A stretch of 64,000 nucleotides of DNA from NCBI GenBank assembly GCA_922989275.2, contig OV277863.1:17822001-17886000 (forward strand), written 5' to 3'. This DNA comes from Gari tellinella (lineage: Eukaryota; Mollusca; Bivalvia; Cardiida; Psammobiidae). Positions 40,961 to 51,691 of the stretch are shown one piece after another. Every line of letters starts with the position of its first letter. Within the stretch, counting starts at the first letter, position 1. A program made the position numbers and the translations under genes. The notes beneath the pieces are model-generated. The model did no database searches. It was not told the DNA's origin and saw nothing but the letters and a program-made list of their open reading frames with translations.

Positions 40961-42180
40961 AATTTTGTCAGAACAACACAGCAAAACAGTCAAAAATAAA
41001 GAATTACAAGTAAAGCATTAAGTAAAAATGTATACTGATGCGACGCCATAATATGCGGCGTCTCATTAGAGTTTGAAATATTTGCTGTTTAATATGAAAT
41101 GAGCAGTCGTATCGAAATAGATCGTGGGGTTTTCGACCCGCCACGTATGTCTCTATAGGGAAATCTCCCAGAAAACATACGGAAAGGTCACTGAAATATC
41201 TGGCAATAAATGAGTAATTGTCAGACAAAGCTGTTGGAATTGACTTCTGCAAAGCAAAGGCTGATAATTTTTTTAAAACAGTTTGGATACATGAGCACAG
41301 CTAATACTCGGGATCCTTATAATTTGTTCATTTTTTTTTTTTTTCATTTACCAGGACAACATTATCCGATTCGAAGTATTTAGGGAATTAAAGATAAAAT
41401 TGACCGATATTTACATGAAATATTTAAATCCATATATTGAATTCAGATAAGCAAGTTAATATTAATATATGAAAAATTATTGATCAGCACAAATCTCATA
41501 GTCAACAGCATTGAACAAAGTATTCTTGGCAGAAACAGAACTTAGTACATGTACCTGTCAAACAACATCAGACATCAGAAAGCCTGAACTTAAATGACTC
41601 TATTTATCAAAGGACACTTAATGACCTATTTGAAAAGACAACCATTTTGTGGTATAACAAAGATTGCCATTCACCTAGAAATGCTTCACACCTGAGGGGA
41701 GATGATCCTTCCTTCAAGCCAACAGCAGTCCTTACACAAATATCTTCACACTTCACAGACTTTAAGAACACTAACCGAACTTATATTCAATTAAGAAAAC
41801 CCAATATAAACTAACCACTAAGAATTTTAAAAAAAAACACGTTCCTTTATAACCTCAGCACCTTTGAATCATCATGACGAAGTCAACTGCGTCATCATGA
41901 CATTATTTCAACGCCATCAAAGTACTACTCACTGTGGTACAAATAACTGCCTCTTGGTTTTTAAAAATGTCACAATTTCATGATAAATAGCAATTCAACA
42001 CATTTTAGAAACAACGCTCTTTCATGACTATAAAACCAACAATTGAATTGCCCAAACATACGTACATGTATGTATCCCCTTCACTACTAATAGTAAGTCA
42101 TAATTGGTTTCCTTGTTTATAGCTATGTTTAGAACTTTGTCACATGGCACTGAGTACAGTTAGTCCTGTACCTGGCCTGA
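40961..42180. other. No gene recognised
   Basis: It contains one half-palindrome core (GACGCCATAATATGCGGCGTC at 41042-41062) as an isolated relic and a T-run at 41330-41344. No coding signal is seen in 41450-42000. Confidence 0.4.
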
Positions 42181-42299
42181 AGACCCGTTTGCAAAATGGT
42201 GTTGAGAGAGTTTCTCACTTGATGTGAGTTAACGAGACCCTAGACATTACAAATCACCGAGGTGCTTGTCTGCCACACGGTCATGAGCCCCACAATATC

Positions 42300-43735
42300 C
42301 AAATCCAATATGGCCGCCGTCAGCCATTTTGGAAAAACTAACTTTTTTGTTTTTTGGAGAATAAACAAGTGTAATACCTCTAAATTGATTGTTTTTTGTT
42401 TGGTGTGGAACTCATATCTGATGCCCTTTGTGCAATCTGGGGTGTCTTTGATTTGGAAAGGTCAAGTTTCACATTAGTCAAATCCAATATGGCCGCCGCA
42501 AACAATGTTGGAAAAGCTATTTTCATTGGGTTTTTTTAAGAAAAATCAAATATAATACTTCTAAATTGATGATTTTTAGGGTATAACTCACTTCTGATGC
42601 CCTTTGTTTAATCTGGGATGTCTTTGATTTGGAAAGATCAAGTTCCACGATAGCAAAATCCAATATGGCCGCCCCAAGCCATGAAAGCAACGCTAACTTT
42701 TTTCTTTTTTTGGAGAATAAACCAATGTAATACCTCTTAATTGATAATTTGTGGGTGTTGAACTCATATCTGGGGCCTTTTGTGCAATCTGGGATGTATT
42801 TGATTCGGAAAGGTCAAGTTTCACAATAGCCAAATCCAATATGGCCGCCGCAAGCCATGCTAAAAAAGCTACTTTTTTCTTTTTTTGGAGAATAAACAAA
42901 TGTAATACCTCTCAATTGATGATTGTTGGGTGTTGAACTCATTTCTGATGCCCTTTGTGCAATCTGGCATGTCTTTGATTTTTATAGATGAAGTTCCACG
43001 ATAGCAAAAGCCAATAGGCCGCCCCAAGCCATGTTAGAAAAGCTAACTTTTTCCCTTTTTTTGGAAAATAAAAGAATGTAATACCTCTCAATTGATAATA
43101 TTTGGGTGTTGAACTCATTTCTGAGGCATTTTGTGCAATCTGGGATGTATTTGATTTGGAAAGGTCAAGTTTCTTAATAGCCAAATCCAATATGGCCGCC
43201 GCAAACCATATTGGAAAAGCTGATTTTGTTGCTTTTTGGACAAAAATCAAATGTTATACTTCCAAATTGATTATGTTTTAGAGTAGAACTTATTTCTGAT
43301 AACCTTTGTGCAATCTAGGGTGTATTTGCTTTGGAAATATCAAGTTCCAAAAGAAGCAAAATCCAATATGGCCGCCGCAACCATGTTGAAAAAGCTATTT
43401 GTTTTCTTTTTTGGAGAATAATCAAATGTAATACCTCTAAATAGATAAAATGTTGGTGTGGAACTTATTTCTGAGGCCCTTAGTGCAATCTTAGGTGTCT
43501 TTGATTCAGAAAGGTCAAGTTCCACAATAGCAAAATCCAATATGGCAGCCGCAAACCAAGATGGAAAAGCAAATTTTTAAAAAAAATAAATAAATTAAGA
43601 AAGATCAAATATACATGTAATACATGTATATCTTAATTGATTATTGCTTGTGTATAACTCATTTCCTCCCTGATGTCCTTTGTTCAATATGGAGAGTCAT
43701 AATGGTTTGAAAAGGTCAAGTTAAATGTCTTTTTG
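42300..43735 (+). repeat. Tandem array, eight units of about 176 bp
   Basis: Unit starts at about 42301, 42480, 42657, 42833, 43008, 43185, 43359 and 43533, each with AAATCCAATATGGCCGCCGC, CCATGTTGGAAAAGCTA, TTTTTTGGAGAATAAAC, AATGTAATACCTCTAAATTG, TGATGCCCTTTGTGCAATCT, GGGTGTCTTTGATTTGGAAA and GGTCAAGTTCCACAATAGC. Two more units lie inverted at 44040-44345. Short open frames that reappear in each unit are repeat artefacts. Confidence 0.85.
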
Positions 43736-43841
43736 ATTTTGATACGTCAACGACCTTGGGCTTAGCTTGAACAGAAGTAGTCAGTATGTAAACAAGTAGT
43801 AAGTAAATGGCAACTCTCTGACATTAGACAGAGAAAAACGA

Positions 43842-43917
43842 CAGTGAGCGGGACTCAATCCTACGTCCTGAGGTGAGAGGCTGTTATCCTAACCACTAAG
43901 ACTACCACAGCCCCATG
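43842..43917 (-). repeat. tRNA-Glu-like SINE relic
   Basis: On the minus strand: GGGGCTGTGGTAGTCTTAG, TGGTTAGGATAACAGCC (A-box of tRNA-Glu type), TCTCACC in the anticodon-loop position (CTC), and GGATTGAGTCCCGC in place of the B-box GGTTCGANTCC. The arms do not close properly, so this is a tRNA-derived repeat. Confidence 0.6.
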
Positions 43918-44465
43918 GACAGACGGTAGGGCCGGGACAGAGATATAACACCTTGTTCCACATGCATGGAAAGGTACATCAATAAAGCATCAAAAATTGA
44001 TTGGATACACATGTAGTTCCAAAGTCATTTCGTGACAGATTACACATAGGGCATCAGAAATGAGTTATACTCTAAGAATTATCAATTTAGAAGTACTATA
44101 TTTGATTTTTCTTAAAAAAAAAACGAAAATAGCTTTTCCAACATGGCTTGCGGCGGCCATATTGGATTTGGCTAATGTGAAACTTGACCTTTCCAAATCA
44201 AAGACACCCCAGATTGCACAAAGGGCATCAGATACGAGTTCCACACCAAAAAACAATCAATTTAGAGGTATTACACTTGTTTATTCTCCAAAAAACAAAA
44301 AAGTTAGTTTTTCCAAAATGGCTGACGGCGGCCATATTGGATTTGGATATTTTGGGGCTCGTGACCGTGTGGCAGACAAGCACCTCGGTGATTTGTGATG
44401 TCTAGGGTCTCGTTAACTCACATCAAGTGAGAAACTCTCTCAACACCATTTTGCAAACGGGTCTA

Positions 44466-44688
44466 CACACTGGGGGCCAACGGAGTATGATCGTTTCGCA
44501 CAGAAGTCCTGTATATGTTCCGAACCGACAAAGTGCATATTTTGTGTACCCAAAACGAAAGTAAAACACGAATTTCCTTGAGTGTCTCTCAATTCGCCTA
44601 TACTTAGCCGGAACATATTATCAAATAGGTCCGATGGCAAGTAGAATGGTTTCTCGAGCAATCTACGTACAAATTTCATATTATTCAT
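44466..44688 (-). pseudogene. Open frame with a relative at 47390-47575, unrecognised
   Basis: The minus-strand frame runs MNNMKFVRRLLEKPFYLPSD, FRLSIGELRDTQGNSCFTF, EHIQDFCAKRSYSVGPQC and continues into the adjacent element. Its last part agrees with KHIREFCAKRVFVIPRWPP in the plus-strand frame at 47465-47570, and the DNA (CACTGGGGGCCAACG, TTTCGCACAGAA, CCGTATATGTTTCG) agrees too. It is a repeated, possibly once-coding segment. Function unknown. Confidence 0.35.
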
Positions 44689-45490
44689 TGTATTACTTGC
44701 AAAATAACATAGTCATTTATCCTATGATGTAAAATGTTTCAAATGTATGCTATTTGGTAAACAATGCTATTAAACATGATATGAACATTACCTTTTTAGA
44801 TGGATTGTATCAATGGAATGTTATTTGGGTTATAAAGAATCTGTAGTAATGCAATAAATGGATTTTAAATCGAGTTTTAACAAATTAACCGTGTATAGGT
44901 GCCGCACAGAGTATGTATATGTTACTAAACGAAGTCCATTTTATATGTATATGTTACCAACTGAAGTCATCATTGAATTTATAGGATGCAAACCGATACG
45001 TAATATGCACTTACTGTTGCCTACCGTTTATCTCGAAAATAAATGATATCCACCAAATCTGTTGATAGTGACAGTCCAGTGAGAATTTTTTTTAAGGTTA
45101 ACACACAAGATCAATCAACTGTTGCGGAAGCAGATGAAGCTGACAGAGTGGTTGATTTGTCCGAGCAACTGGAATACACTATAATTGTTATGTACGAAAC
45201 AAATTCAAAGCGACATAACTTCTTTAAAAATGTTGCATTCCGAATTGAAAACATCATGAACACCTTCGTCTATGTGATTAATTAATCTGTGAAAGTTTGC
45301 AGCATGTTCTTTATAGTAAAATACTCAACGGGCTATAATGTTGTAAAACAGAAACAGCCAATATTCCAAACTACACGAACACCTTCATATATACATGTAA
45401 GCAATTACTCTGGGAAAGTGTTAAGAAAAGTGTATGAGAAGCTGCACATGTTTTTTCCTATATATATTCTATTTATGAAACAATGATCTA
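44689..45490. other. No gene recognised; one protein-like frame
   Basis: A frame at 45043-45285 (plus; DSDSPVRIFFKVNTQDQ, VVDLSEQLEYTIIVMYETN) has balanced composition but no family I recognise and no splice context. ACACCTTC-type words at 45257 and 45377 begin two loosely similar segments of about 90 bp. Confidence 0.35.
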
Positions 45491-45494
45491 ATAA

Positions 45495-45630
45495 TTACCT
45501 ATATACCAGCAGATGGTAGCTTAAAGCAAACATAGTAAAAGTACCTTAATGCTTATTCTGCTTTACTTTCAATTTGCTTTAATAAGTGTCTATCCGTCTT
45601 CAAAACTAGAAATAGGCTTTAGGGTTATGA
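45495..45630 (+). mobile_element. MITE-D remnant
   Basis: GGTAGCTTAAAGCAAACATAG, GTACCTTAATGCTTATTCTG, CTTTACTTTCAATTTGCTTTA, CTAGAAATAGGCTTTAGGGTT. Centre and right half only. Confidence 0.55.
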
Positions 45631-45686
45631 GTGAATGTCTTTTATATTACACGTTTTATCATAAAGCGAAGAGAAAATGAATGGAT

Positions 45687-46217
45687 AGTACCAAGTGTGA
45701 CCATACCACATGGTCTGTGACGTAATATGTGGATTCCACTGGCAGTCAAATTGTCAACAAAAAGGCCTCCATTCGAAATTTCAATCAAATGTAAGAAATT
45801 TGTTTTAGCCGATTTCAACGAAACATAGCCTATGATACGGGGAACTTGATTCTTTACAGTGGTATCAATGGATTTGTCACCAAGGTAATACATTTTGTCT
45901 GAGAATGGGGCAATCAGTTGGCAATATCTAGTATTAAATTGTCGTGGTATCATTGTGTGTGTTAACATTTCTGGATATTTGCCTCGTTTTCAGACAAAAA
46001 GAATCCTTCTAGTGACAAATACATTGACATCATTCTAAAATAACTTATTAATACCCTTAGCATAGGCTATGTTTCCTTGAAATCGACCCATAAATAAAAA
46101 AGGACAACATCATTTTATTAAAATTCGAAATCGAGGCTTTTTGGTGATACAAATGTAATTTAGCTGTCAGTTGTACCAAAATAACGTCACAAACCACTTG
46201 GTATGGTCACACTGGTA
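45687..46217. mobile_element. 530-bp inverted-repeat element
   Basis: Left GTACCAAGTGTGACCATACC, ACATGGTCTGTGACGTAAT, CCACTGGCAGTCAAATT; right, in complement, GTACCAGTGTGACCATACC, AAGTGGTTTGTGACGTTAT, CAACTGACAGCTAAATT. The terminal repeats cover about 65 bp at 75-80 percent identity. A 108-codon minus-strand frame (45642-45968) begins inside and runs through the left repeat, so it is unlikely to be a host gene. The GTACC ends make the target duplication ambiguous. Confidence 0.6.
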
Positions 46218-46224
46218 CCGCTTG

Positions 46225-46955
46225 ACTGGACGGCCTCATCGCTAAAAGTGCGCCCACACGTGCTCTACGTCAGCCGTACGGCGGTCGCAGAAAGGTTAAA
46301 TCGGGCAGTGGGCATTATATAGCACGGCAAATCCCAAAGTTTTACAGGCCGTAGAGAACGCCGCAGTATTATAACGCGGAGTTATAAAAAAAAAAAGTTC
46401 ATTTCTACGATGGCCGTAGAAAACGACACGCCGTAGAGTGGTTCTGCGGCTGCCGTACGGCCACCGTGCGGCCGCCGGGACTCAATGGTTAGTTTTACTA
46501 TTGGGCATTTGTACTTTTGTTCATATGTGTCTATTGATATAAAAGTGGGTTTGGATGTTCTTATGAGACATAATGCTGTCCATATATGGCCTTTGAGTTC
46601 TCGGTGTAGTTGGGCTGATATGAGTTATGTGCACATGTAGCAAGCCAATGTGTGTAGCAGGAGCAGCATTAAGACTGCACATCAATGGCCGCCTTACGGC
46701 CATCGTGCGGTCGCCGCGGGTTTTATTAGAAATCGCGGCCGCCGCAGATGCGCCGTACGGCTATCGAACGGAGACCACACTGCCGCAAGTTTTTTAACCC
46801 CAAAACATCAAATCTCGCCTTGCGGCGGCGGCAGCAAATGTAAGCACAACATACGGCGGTCGTAGGAAATCTACGGCGGCCGGGAAATTGCTACTCGCCG
46901 TAGAAATAATAATCCGTGCGACTGCCGTGCGGCCGCCGCAGCAAATGTGAGCTAG
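46225..46955. repeat. GC-rich degenerate repeat
   Basis: Dense GCCGTACGGCGGTCGCAG, CTGCCGTACGGCCACCG, GCCGTGCGGCCGCCGCAG and CCGTAGAAA words in both orientations, in a window otherwise AT-rich. The right edge GCAGCAAATGTGAGCTAGGC is preceded by GCAGCAAATGTAAGCACAAC at 46831, so units of about 100 bp may be present. No coding evidence. Confidence 0.55.
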
Positions 46956-46959
46956 GCAT

Positions 46960-47584
46960 AAACGATACATTTTTCCAATCCATTGTTTTTGTCACTGCAA
47001 CAGAAATCAATTAATTGACTTCAGAAGGTAACACATACACCTTTTGTTGGTAACGTATACACGTAAATGCGACTTCAGGAGGGCACATACACAGTCATAA
47101 ACCATTCAGGGTACTGTGATTGATTCAATGTTGTATACATTATTGTGAAAAATAAGTTGAAAAACTATGGAAAAATGAAGCTATTAATAAACATACATCA
47201 TGTCTGAGTTGGGGTTCCCGAATATTTGTAAATATAGTGAATCATTCCAATGTTTTTTTTTCGATAATCGCCCGGTAATATTCATTTAAGAGTGACAAAT
47301 TGACGTCTGTGCTTGATATACATACTTATTTCCATAAATAATACAAGAAATGGTATGTAAACAGTTTATTCACGAACCTATACTGTCATTTGCAAAGAAA
47401 TAATTCAATTGATATGTGTGTCTATGTACACAAGTGGTTAATGCGGATGTCAGCGTATAAAAAAAGTACACAAATGGGTGTGTTTACATGGATTGTATGT
47501 GCGAAACATATACGGGAATTCTGTGCGAAACGTGTCTTCGTGATACCTCGTTGGCCCCCAGTGCTACAGGCCTAGTCCTGCACT
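46960..47584. other. No gene; relic related to 44466-44688
   Basis: 47465-47570 (plus) carries the CAKHIREFCAKR-containing frame related in inverted orientation to 44466-44550. The rest shows nothing recognisable. Confidence 0.4.
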
Positions 47585-47828
47585 AAGTGGAGAATCTGTT
47601 ATTCTTTCCCGTTTAAACGCAAACGTACGCAAACTCATTGCACTAAAACATAGAAAAGAACAACTTTTCGACTATTTTGACTATTCATGTTGATCTTAGT
47701 GGCAAACAGTTTGGAGCCTGATCAGACGCCGGGTAACCCGGCGTCTGATCTGGCTCCAAACTGTTTGCAATGGAAAAAAAGTTTTAGCGCAAACGCGTTT
47801 ATTGGGAAAGAATAACAGATTACATTAT
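47585..47828 (+). mobile_element. MITE-A copy with reversed centre base
   Basis: AAGTGGAGAATCTG, CCGTTTAAACGCAAACG, core GGAGCCTGATCAGACGCCGG / CCGGCGTCTGATCTGGCTCC, right CGTTTATTGGGAAAG, AATAACAGATTACATTATG (end eroded). The core centre reads GGGTAACCC although the orientation is forward; most forward copies read GGGTTACCC. Confidence 0.85.
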
Positions 47829-48004
47829 GAACCCTAGGCTTGGCAACGTTGGATTGATAAAGTACAGTCTACATAAGATGTCTGAAATCGTGTTCCGTCG
47901 TTTGTATTTTTTTAACTTAAATCTTCAGTTTAAACTAACAAAATGCAAATTCAATGTATAATGACAGCAAATGACGTAATGAGGTAAAGGTTGGCGATTT
48001 ATTT

Positions 48005-48755
48005 TAAATCTGAAAAAAGCCACAAGTCGGTACCTGATTAGACGCAGGGTAACCCGATCCTATTTGTATCTAAAACAAATTGTAATATACATAAAACAGC
48101 TGGGAAAATATAACGTCTTTTCCGTTAAATGCAAAGCCTTTCGTGGTATCTGGCTTCCATTTTGTTCTGCTTTATTTCTCCCCGAAATTATAAGGTGAAA
48201 TTATTTATAAGAATTGTTTTTTGAGATAATTTTAAAGAGTGCAGAGAGTAAGATATTTTACTTTCCCAATAAATGCATTTATTCTAAACTAAATAATTCC
48301 ATTGCCAAAAAAGGTCATATTAGAAGTTGAATAAGCCATCTTCAAAATAGGCTTTAACAATTAGTAAGCCACTGCGCATATGACTCGTTTGATACTTTAA
48401 AACATCGCCATGCTCTACAATACATGGTATTGACTTTACTTAATTTAAACGGGAAAGTACGAAAAGCGTATTCTCCCCATATTCCTGCATAGAGGTTAAT
48501 GTTGATATTAATTAGAATGTTATTGTTTGACATACGTAAACCTAAACGGAACGCACACGCAGTAAATGTTGAAAATGTCATAATTTATTTTTTTAACAAT
48601 TTATTTAAAACTTATTGGTAAACGGTTTCGAGCCTGATCAGAAACTTGAATACCCGGCGTCTGCTCTGGGCCAATGCCGTTTGAAACTAATCTTGTGTAA
48701 TTGTTTGAATCGTTAATGCTTCTATTCGGAAGGAAAACTGTCTTCACCATGTAAA
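48005..48755. repeat. Three MITE-A relics
   Basis: 48010-48125: GGTACCTGATTAGACGCAGG, GTAACCCGATCC, TGGGAAAATATAACGTC. 48239-48475: TTTACTTTCCCAATAAATGC, CATTTATTCTAAACTAAATA and AATTTAAACGGGAAAGTACG, GTATTCTCC, core deleted. 48540-48750: CCTAAACGGAACGCACACGC, GTTTCGAGCCTGATCAGAAAC, TACCCGGCGTCTGCTCTGGG. All have lost their ends or core. Confidence 0.5.
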
Positions 48756-48756
48756 G

Positions 48757-49559
48757 CTCTGTTTGCCTTGGTTTTTAGTATAAATGAAACTTTACAACTT
48801 CGCATTGTTACAGTAGTATATATGTATTGCACTTTCATTGGGTCGATATCAGAATTATAGAGTAAAATAAGATATAATATCAACTGAGGTTATAAACCAA
48901 GGTTGATGTTGTTTTCTGCACTCAATAAAACCTCATATAGTCTAATTGAACGTGCACGAACTGTTTTATAACATTTTACCGCGTTTCTTAGCTTTAACTA
49001 GGATATCTAGATTTTTCAAAATCTGCTTGGAATCATGAACGTAATTTGATCCAGACCTACATGTGATTCACAATGAGATTCTCTTTTTATAAAAATAATA
49101 GGATTTGAATGATTTATACAAGCTCTAAGGTGTACGTCCCCATCATGCATAAGTTTCTCTTTCGGATCTATCTGTTAGAGTTTGTTTTGCAATCAATTTG
49201 TCAACAGCTTCAAATTGCAGAACTTAGATTTAAAGTTATCAAAAATGACGCTTTGATGTGTAAACTCGGATTTTACGTCATTTTCGGTTTGTCGTTTTTT
49301 ACAATGTTAAATCGGGATCTATTCGGGTATATACGTGTTTCATCCGTATAGACGGAGATAATCGAACGGCTTCCGAACACAAAACTGTGCAACATGATAA
49401 TTATTCATGTTCGTTTTATTATGATAAAAATCGGAATTGCATGGAATCACGCTTTAACCATAAGAATTGCTAAAACAATAAAGTGTAATAATAACCATTA
49501 TTACCTAATGCTCTATATAACTTGTAATTCGTTATTTTTGACTGTTTTGCTGTATTGTT
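48757..49559. other. No gene recognised
   Basis: AT-rich; open frame at 49109-49351 lacks domain evidence. Confidence 0.4.
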
Positions 49560-49965
49560 CTGACATTGCCTAATCCGGGGGAAATAGTTTTAACTATTGA
49601 CCTCTCGGACGAACTGTTTCCATGCGCGAAAAAGATGCGCAGAAGTTCTAAAATCAGTGTCATTGAGAAGTTTCTCCGTACCCGGAATTGCCGTACTGTA
49701 ATGAAACAGTATTGAATACTTATCATTGATTGGTGTCTGGTGGAAGTTTTAATACTTTATTTCATGCTTTATTATTATTTATATCAATACTATAATCAAT
49801 GAGACGAGTTCATAATACACATCAAGTTTCGCCGCTATCCTTTATACAGAAAATATCACGGACCCGAACATTACAATACTGTGCGGATGTAAACATGCAA
49901 GCGCTTACAAGAAGACGTTGATCAGTCATCAGACGTCTGTCAAAAACTCAAAATGTATATTATTA
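49560..49965 (-). repeat. Dispersed repeat, inverted partner of 40600-40960
   Basis: In the complement: CACCAATCAATGATAAG, TTCCGGGTACGGAG, CTCAATGACACTGATTTTAG; and GACGTCTGATGACTGATCAACG, CTTCTTGTAAGCGCTTGCATG, TTTACATCCGCACAGTATTG. The order agrees with 40600-40960. The two copies are 9 kb apart in opposite orientation. Confidence 0.65.
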
Positions 49966-50436
49966 GTTACACGGTATTTCGACACCCTACCGGAATTCCG
50001 TGTAACGAATTTATGTCCAGTCTAGATCCAATATAAGAAAGAAAACATACATAATCTGACAAAGTTTTACTCAATTGACCCTAAAATTTGACACTTGAAA
50101 TTGACATCATGTCACTGAAAACTCTTGCGCTAGAGTACATCAATTTATACAGTTAAACCTCGATGTCTGGAACTCGCATAAGTGGAATTTACCTGCATTT
50201 CTACATATAGGCCTAAATGCCATAAACTGAGTTTACTCGCTTCTTTACAAACCGCTACCGTCGAAAATATCCGTATTTCAACTTTAAAATGTGGCATAGC
50301 CACTGTTCGACTGAAATGAATCCAAGAATTTATGATGACTGGAAATAATAAATCTTATTTCATTTGTACTTTGGCTCAGATTAATTCTTTTTGAAAATCT
50401 AGTTAGCCCTATATAAAGTATTACCGGTAGGTAATA

Positions 50437-50595
50437 AAACAGTTATTTCATGTGTGTTAGGGGAACAGTCAAAACTATTGTCCCTCGTTATCAGGGAAGA
50501 CATTTCTGGCCTCGGGCAACTGTTCGAAAGTCTTCCCTGATACCTCGGGCCAATAGTTTTGACTGTTCCCCAAACAAACATGAAATAACTGTATA
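50437..50595. repeat. Large imperfect palindrome
   Basis: Arms AACAGTTATTTCATGTGTGT, GGGGAACAGTCAAAACTATT, CAGGGAAGAC and their complements GTCTTCCCTGATACC, CCAATAGTTTTGACTGTTCC, ACATGAAATAACTGT, about 60 bp each around GGCCTCGGGCAACTG. Part of the arm (GTCTTCCCTGATAACGAGGG) also occurs alone at 40458-40477. Confidence 0.7.
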
Positions 50596-50847
50596 CTATC
50601 CCCTGCCAAAGGAACTGTTTTAGACTTTTCCGTTCGTCCGCCTGCAGGCATAGCTGTGATATTGATATCATGTTTGAAGCTTAGTTTCGTTTTCGTCACC
50701 GTTTGATTATGATTGGTGAAAACTCCATGATTTGGCTATATCTCTAAAAGACTTCCAGAATTTCTTCAAACTTGCTCAAGTTGTATATGACCATAAATTC
50801 TCGTTTATATTCTCGATTCGATTATGCTTGACATCGGACAAATAGGT

Positions 50848-51440
50848 CAAGATTTATCTGCCCGTTATGCATTAATTGTTCTATATTTAATGGTGTAAAC
50901 ACTCTAAAAACGTTATAGTTTCCAATATATTTTACTTGTACTTGCACAAAGTGGTGTAGTTAACTTTAAGTTCTGGAAGGAGTAACATTATTGTTGAAAT
51001 AGAATAATGAAGCAATAGTTATCTGCCCTTTATGTACTTATCAATGACAGAAAAGGCATTATTTAGTATTGCTTACATGCTAGTGTCTACAAATGTAAAT
51101 GGATTTTGATAAAAAACAACTTTATAAAACTATATATGGCAAAACGTTTTGGACTAATCTGAAATATTTTAGAAAAGTGGCTAATTGGTCAGTAGTTATC
51201 TGCCCTTGATGAGTTGAAATTGTCAAAAGTTATAGTGCTTCTAGCAACTACCGTTTTCAATTGGATTTTGAATATATTTGCGCACAATGCATATGAGTGT
51301 ATTTTTTACACGATAGTGTCTACAAATATGAATGTTTTCCGATTAAAACGTAATCAATATGATTTGTGGCTATTTGTTCTCGACAAAGTCCATCTACTGT
51401 CAAAACGTACTAATTAGTCAAGAGTTATCTGCCGTTTAAG
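50848..51440 (-). repeat. Tandem repeat, about 175-230-bp units
   Basis: AGATTTATCTGCCCGTTATG (50850), ATAGTTATCTGCCCTTTATG (51015), GTAGTTATCTGCCCTTGATG (51191) and AGAGTTATCTGCCGTTTAAG (51421) mark four units that also share AGTGTCTACAAATGTAAATG and GATAAAA-CAAC words. In complement the marker reads AAGGGCAGATAACT, similar to AGGGCAATAACT in the array at 17150-18075. Confidence 0.65.
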
Positions 51441-51691
51441 AGTATAAATTAATGTTTGCACTCTACAACACTTGCACATACATGTACTTTGTATATGTAT
51501 GAGTTATTTAAGGTGTATAATAACTGTTGAATTCGGAGCATTGTTTCCTGAGATATCATATTTGTCCCTGATATACTCAGATACATGTAAGCCACAAAAG
51601 GTTTAGTGCGTACTAATATAAATGGACTTTGATAAATCTTTGTACATTGTCTCGAAAGTGATGATCTTAAAAGACAGGCGACAAACATTTA

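Larger units (their letters stand above)
42181..44464. mobile_element. 2.28-kb element with 425-bp inverted ends and internal tandem array
   Basis: The left end AGACCCGTTTGCAAAATGG, GAGAGAGTTTCTCACTTGAT, GAGACCCTAGACATTACAAA, GAGGTGCTTGTCTGCCACAC is matched in reverse complement at 44040-44464, close to identical over about 425 bp (42181-42605). The ends include the outermost two units of the tandem array. Between lie further array units and a tRNA-like piece. No transposase is seen. A target duplication is not evident (CTGA left, ACAC right). Confidence 0.75.

Noticed and set aside
42262..44405. Several 60-110-codon frames with a shared motif on both strands
   Set aside because: They repeat with the 176-bp tandem unit and are by-products of it.
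45642..45968. 108-codon minus-strand frame with protein-like composition
   Set aside because: It runs through the left terminal repeat of the inverted-repeat element at 45687-46217, and the matching right repeat shows the sequence is structural; no known domain.
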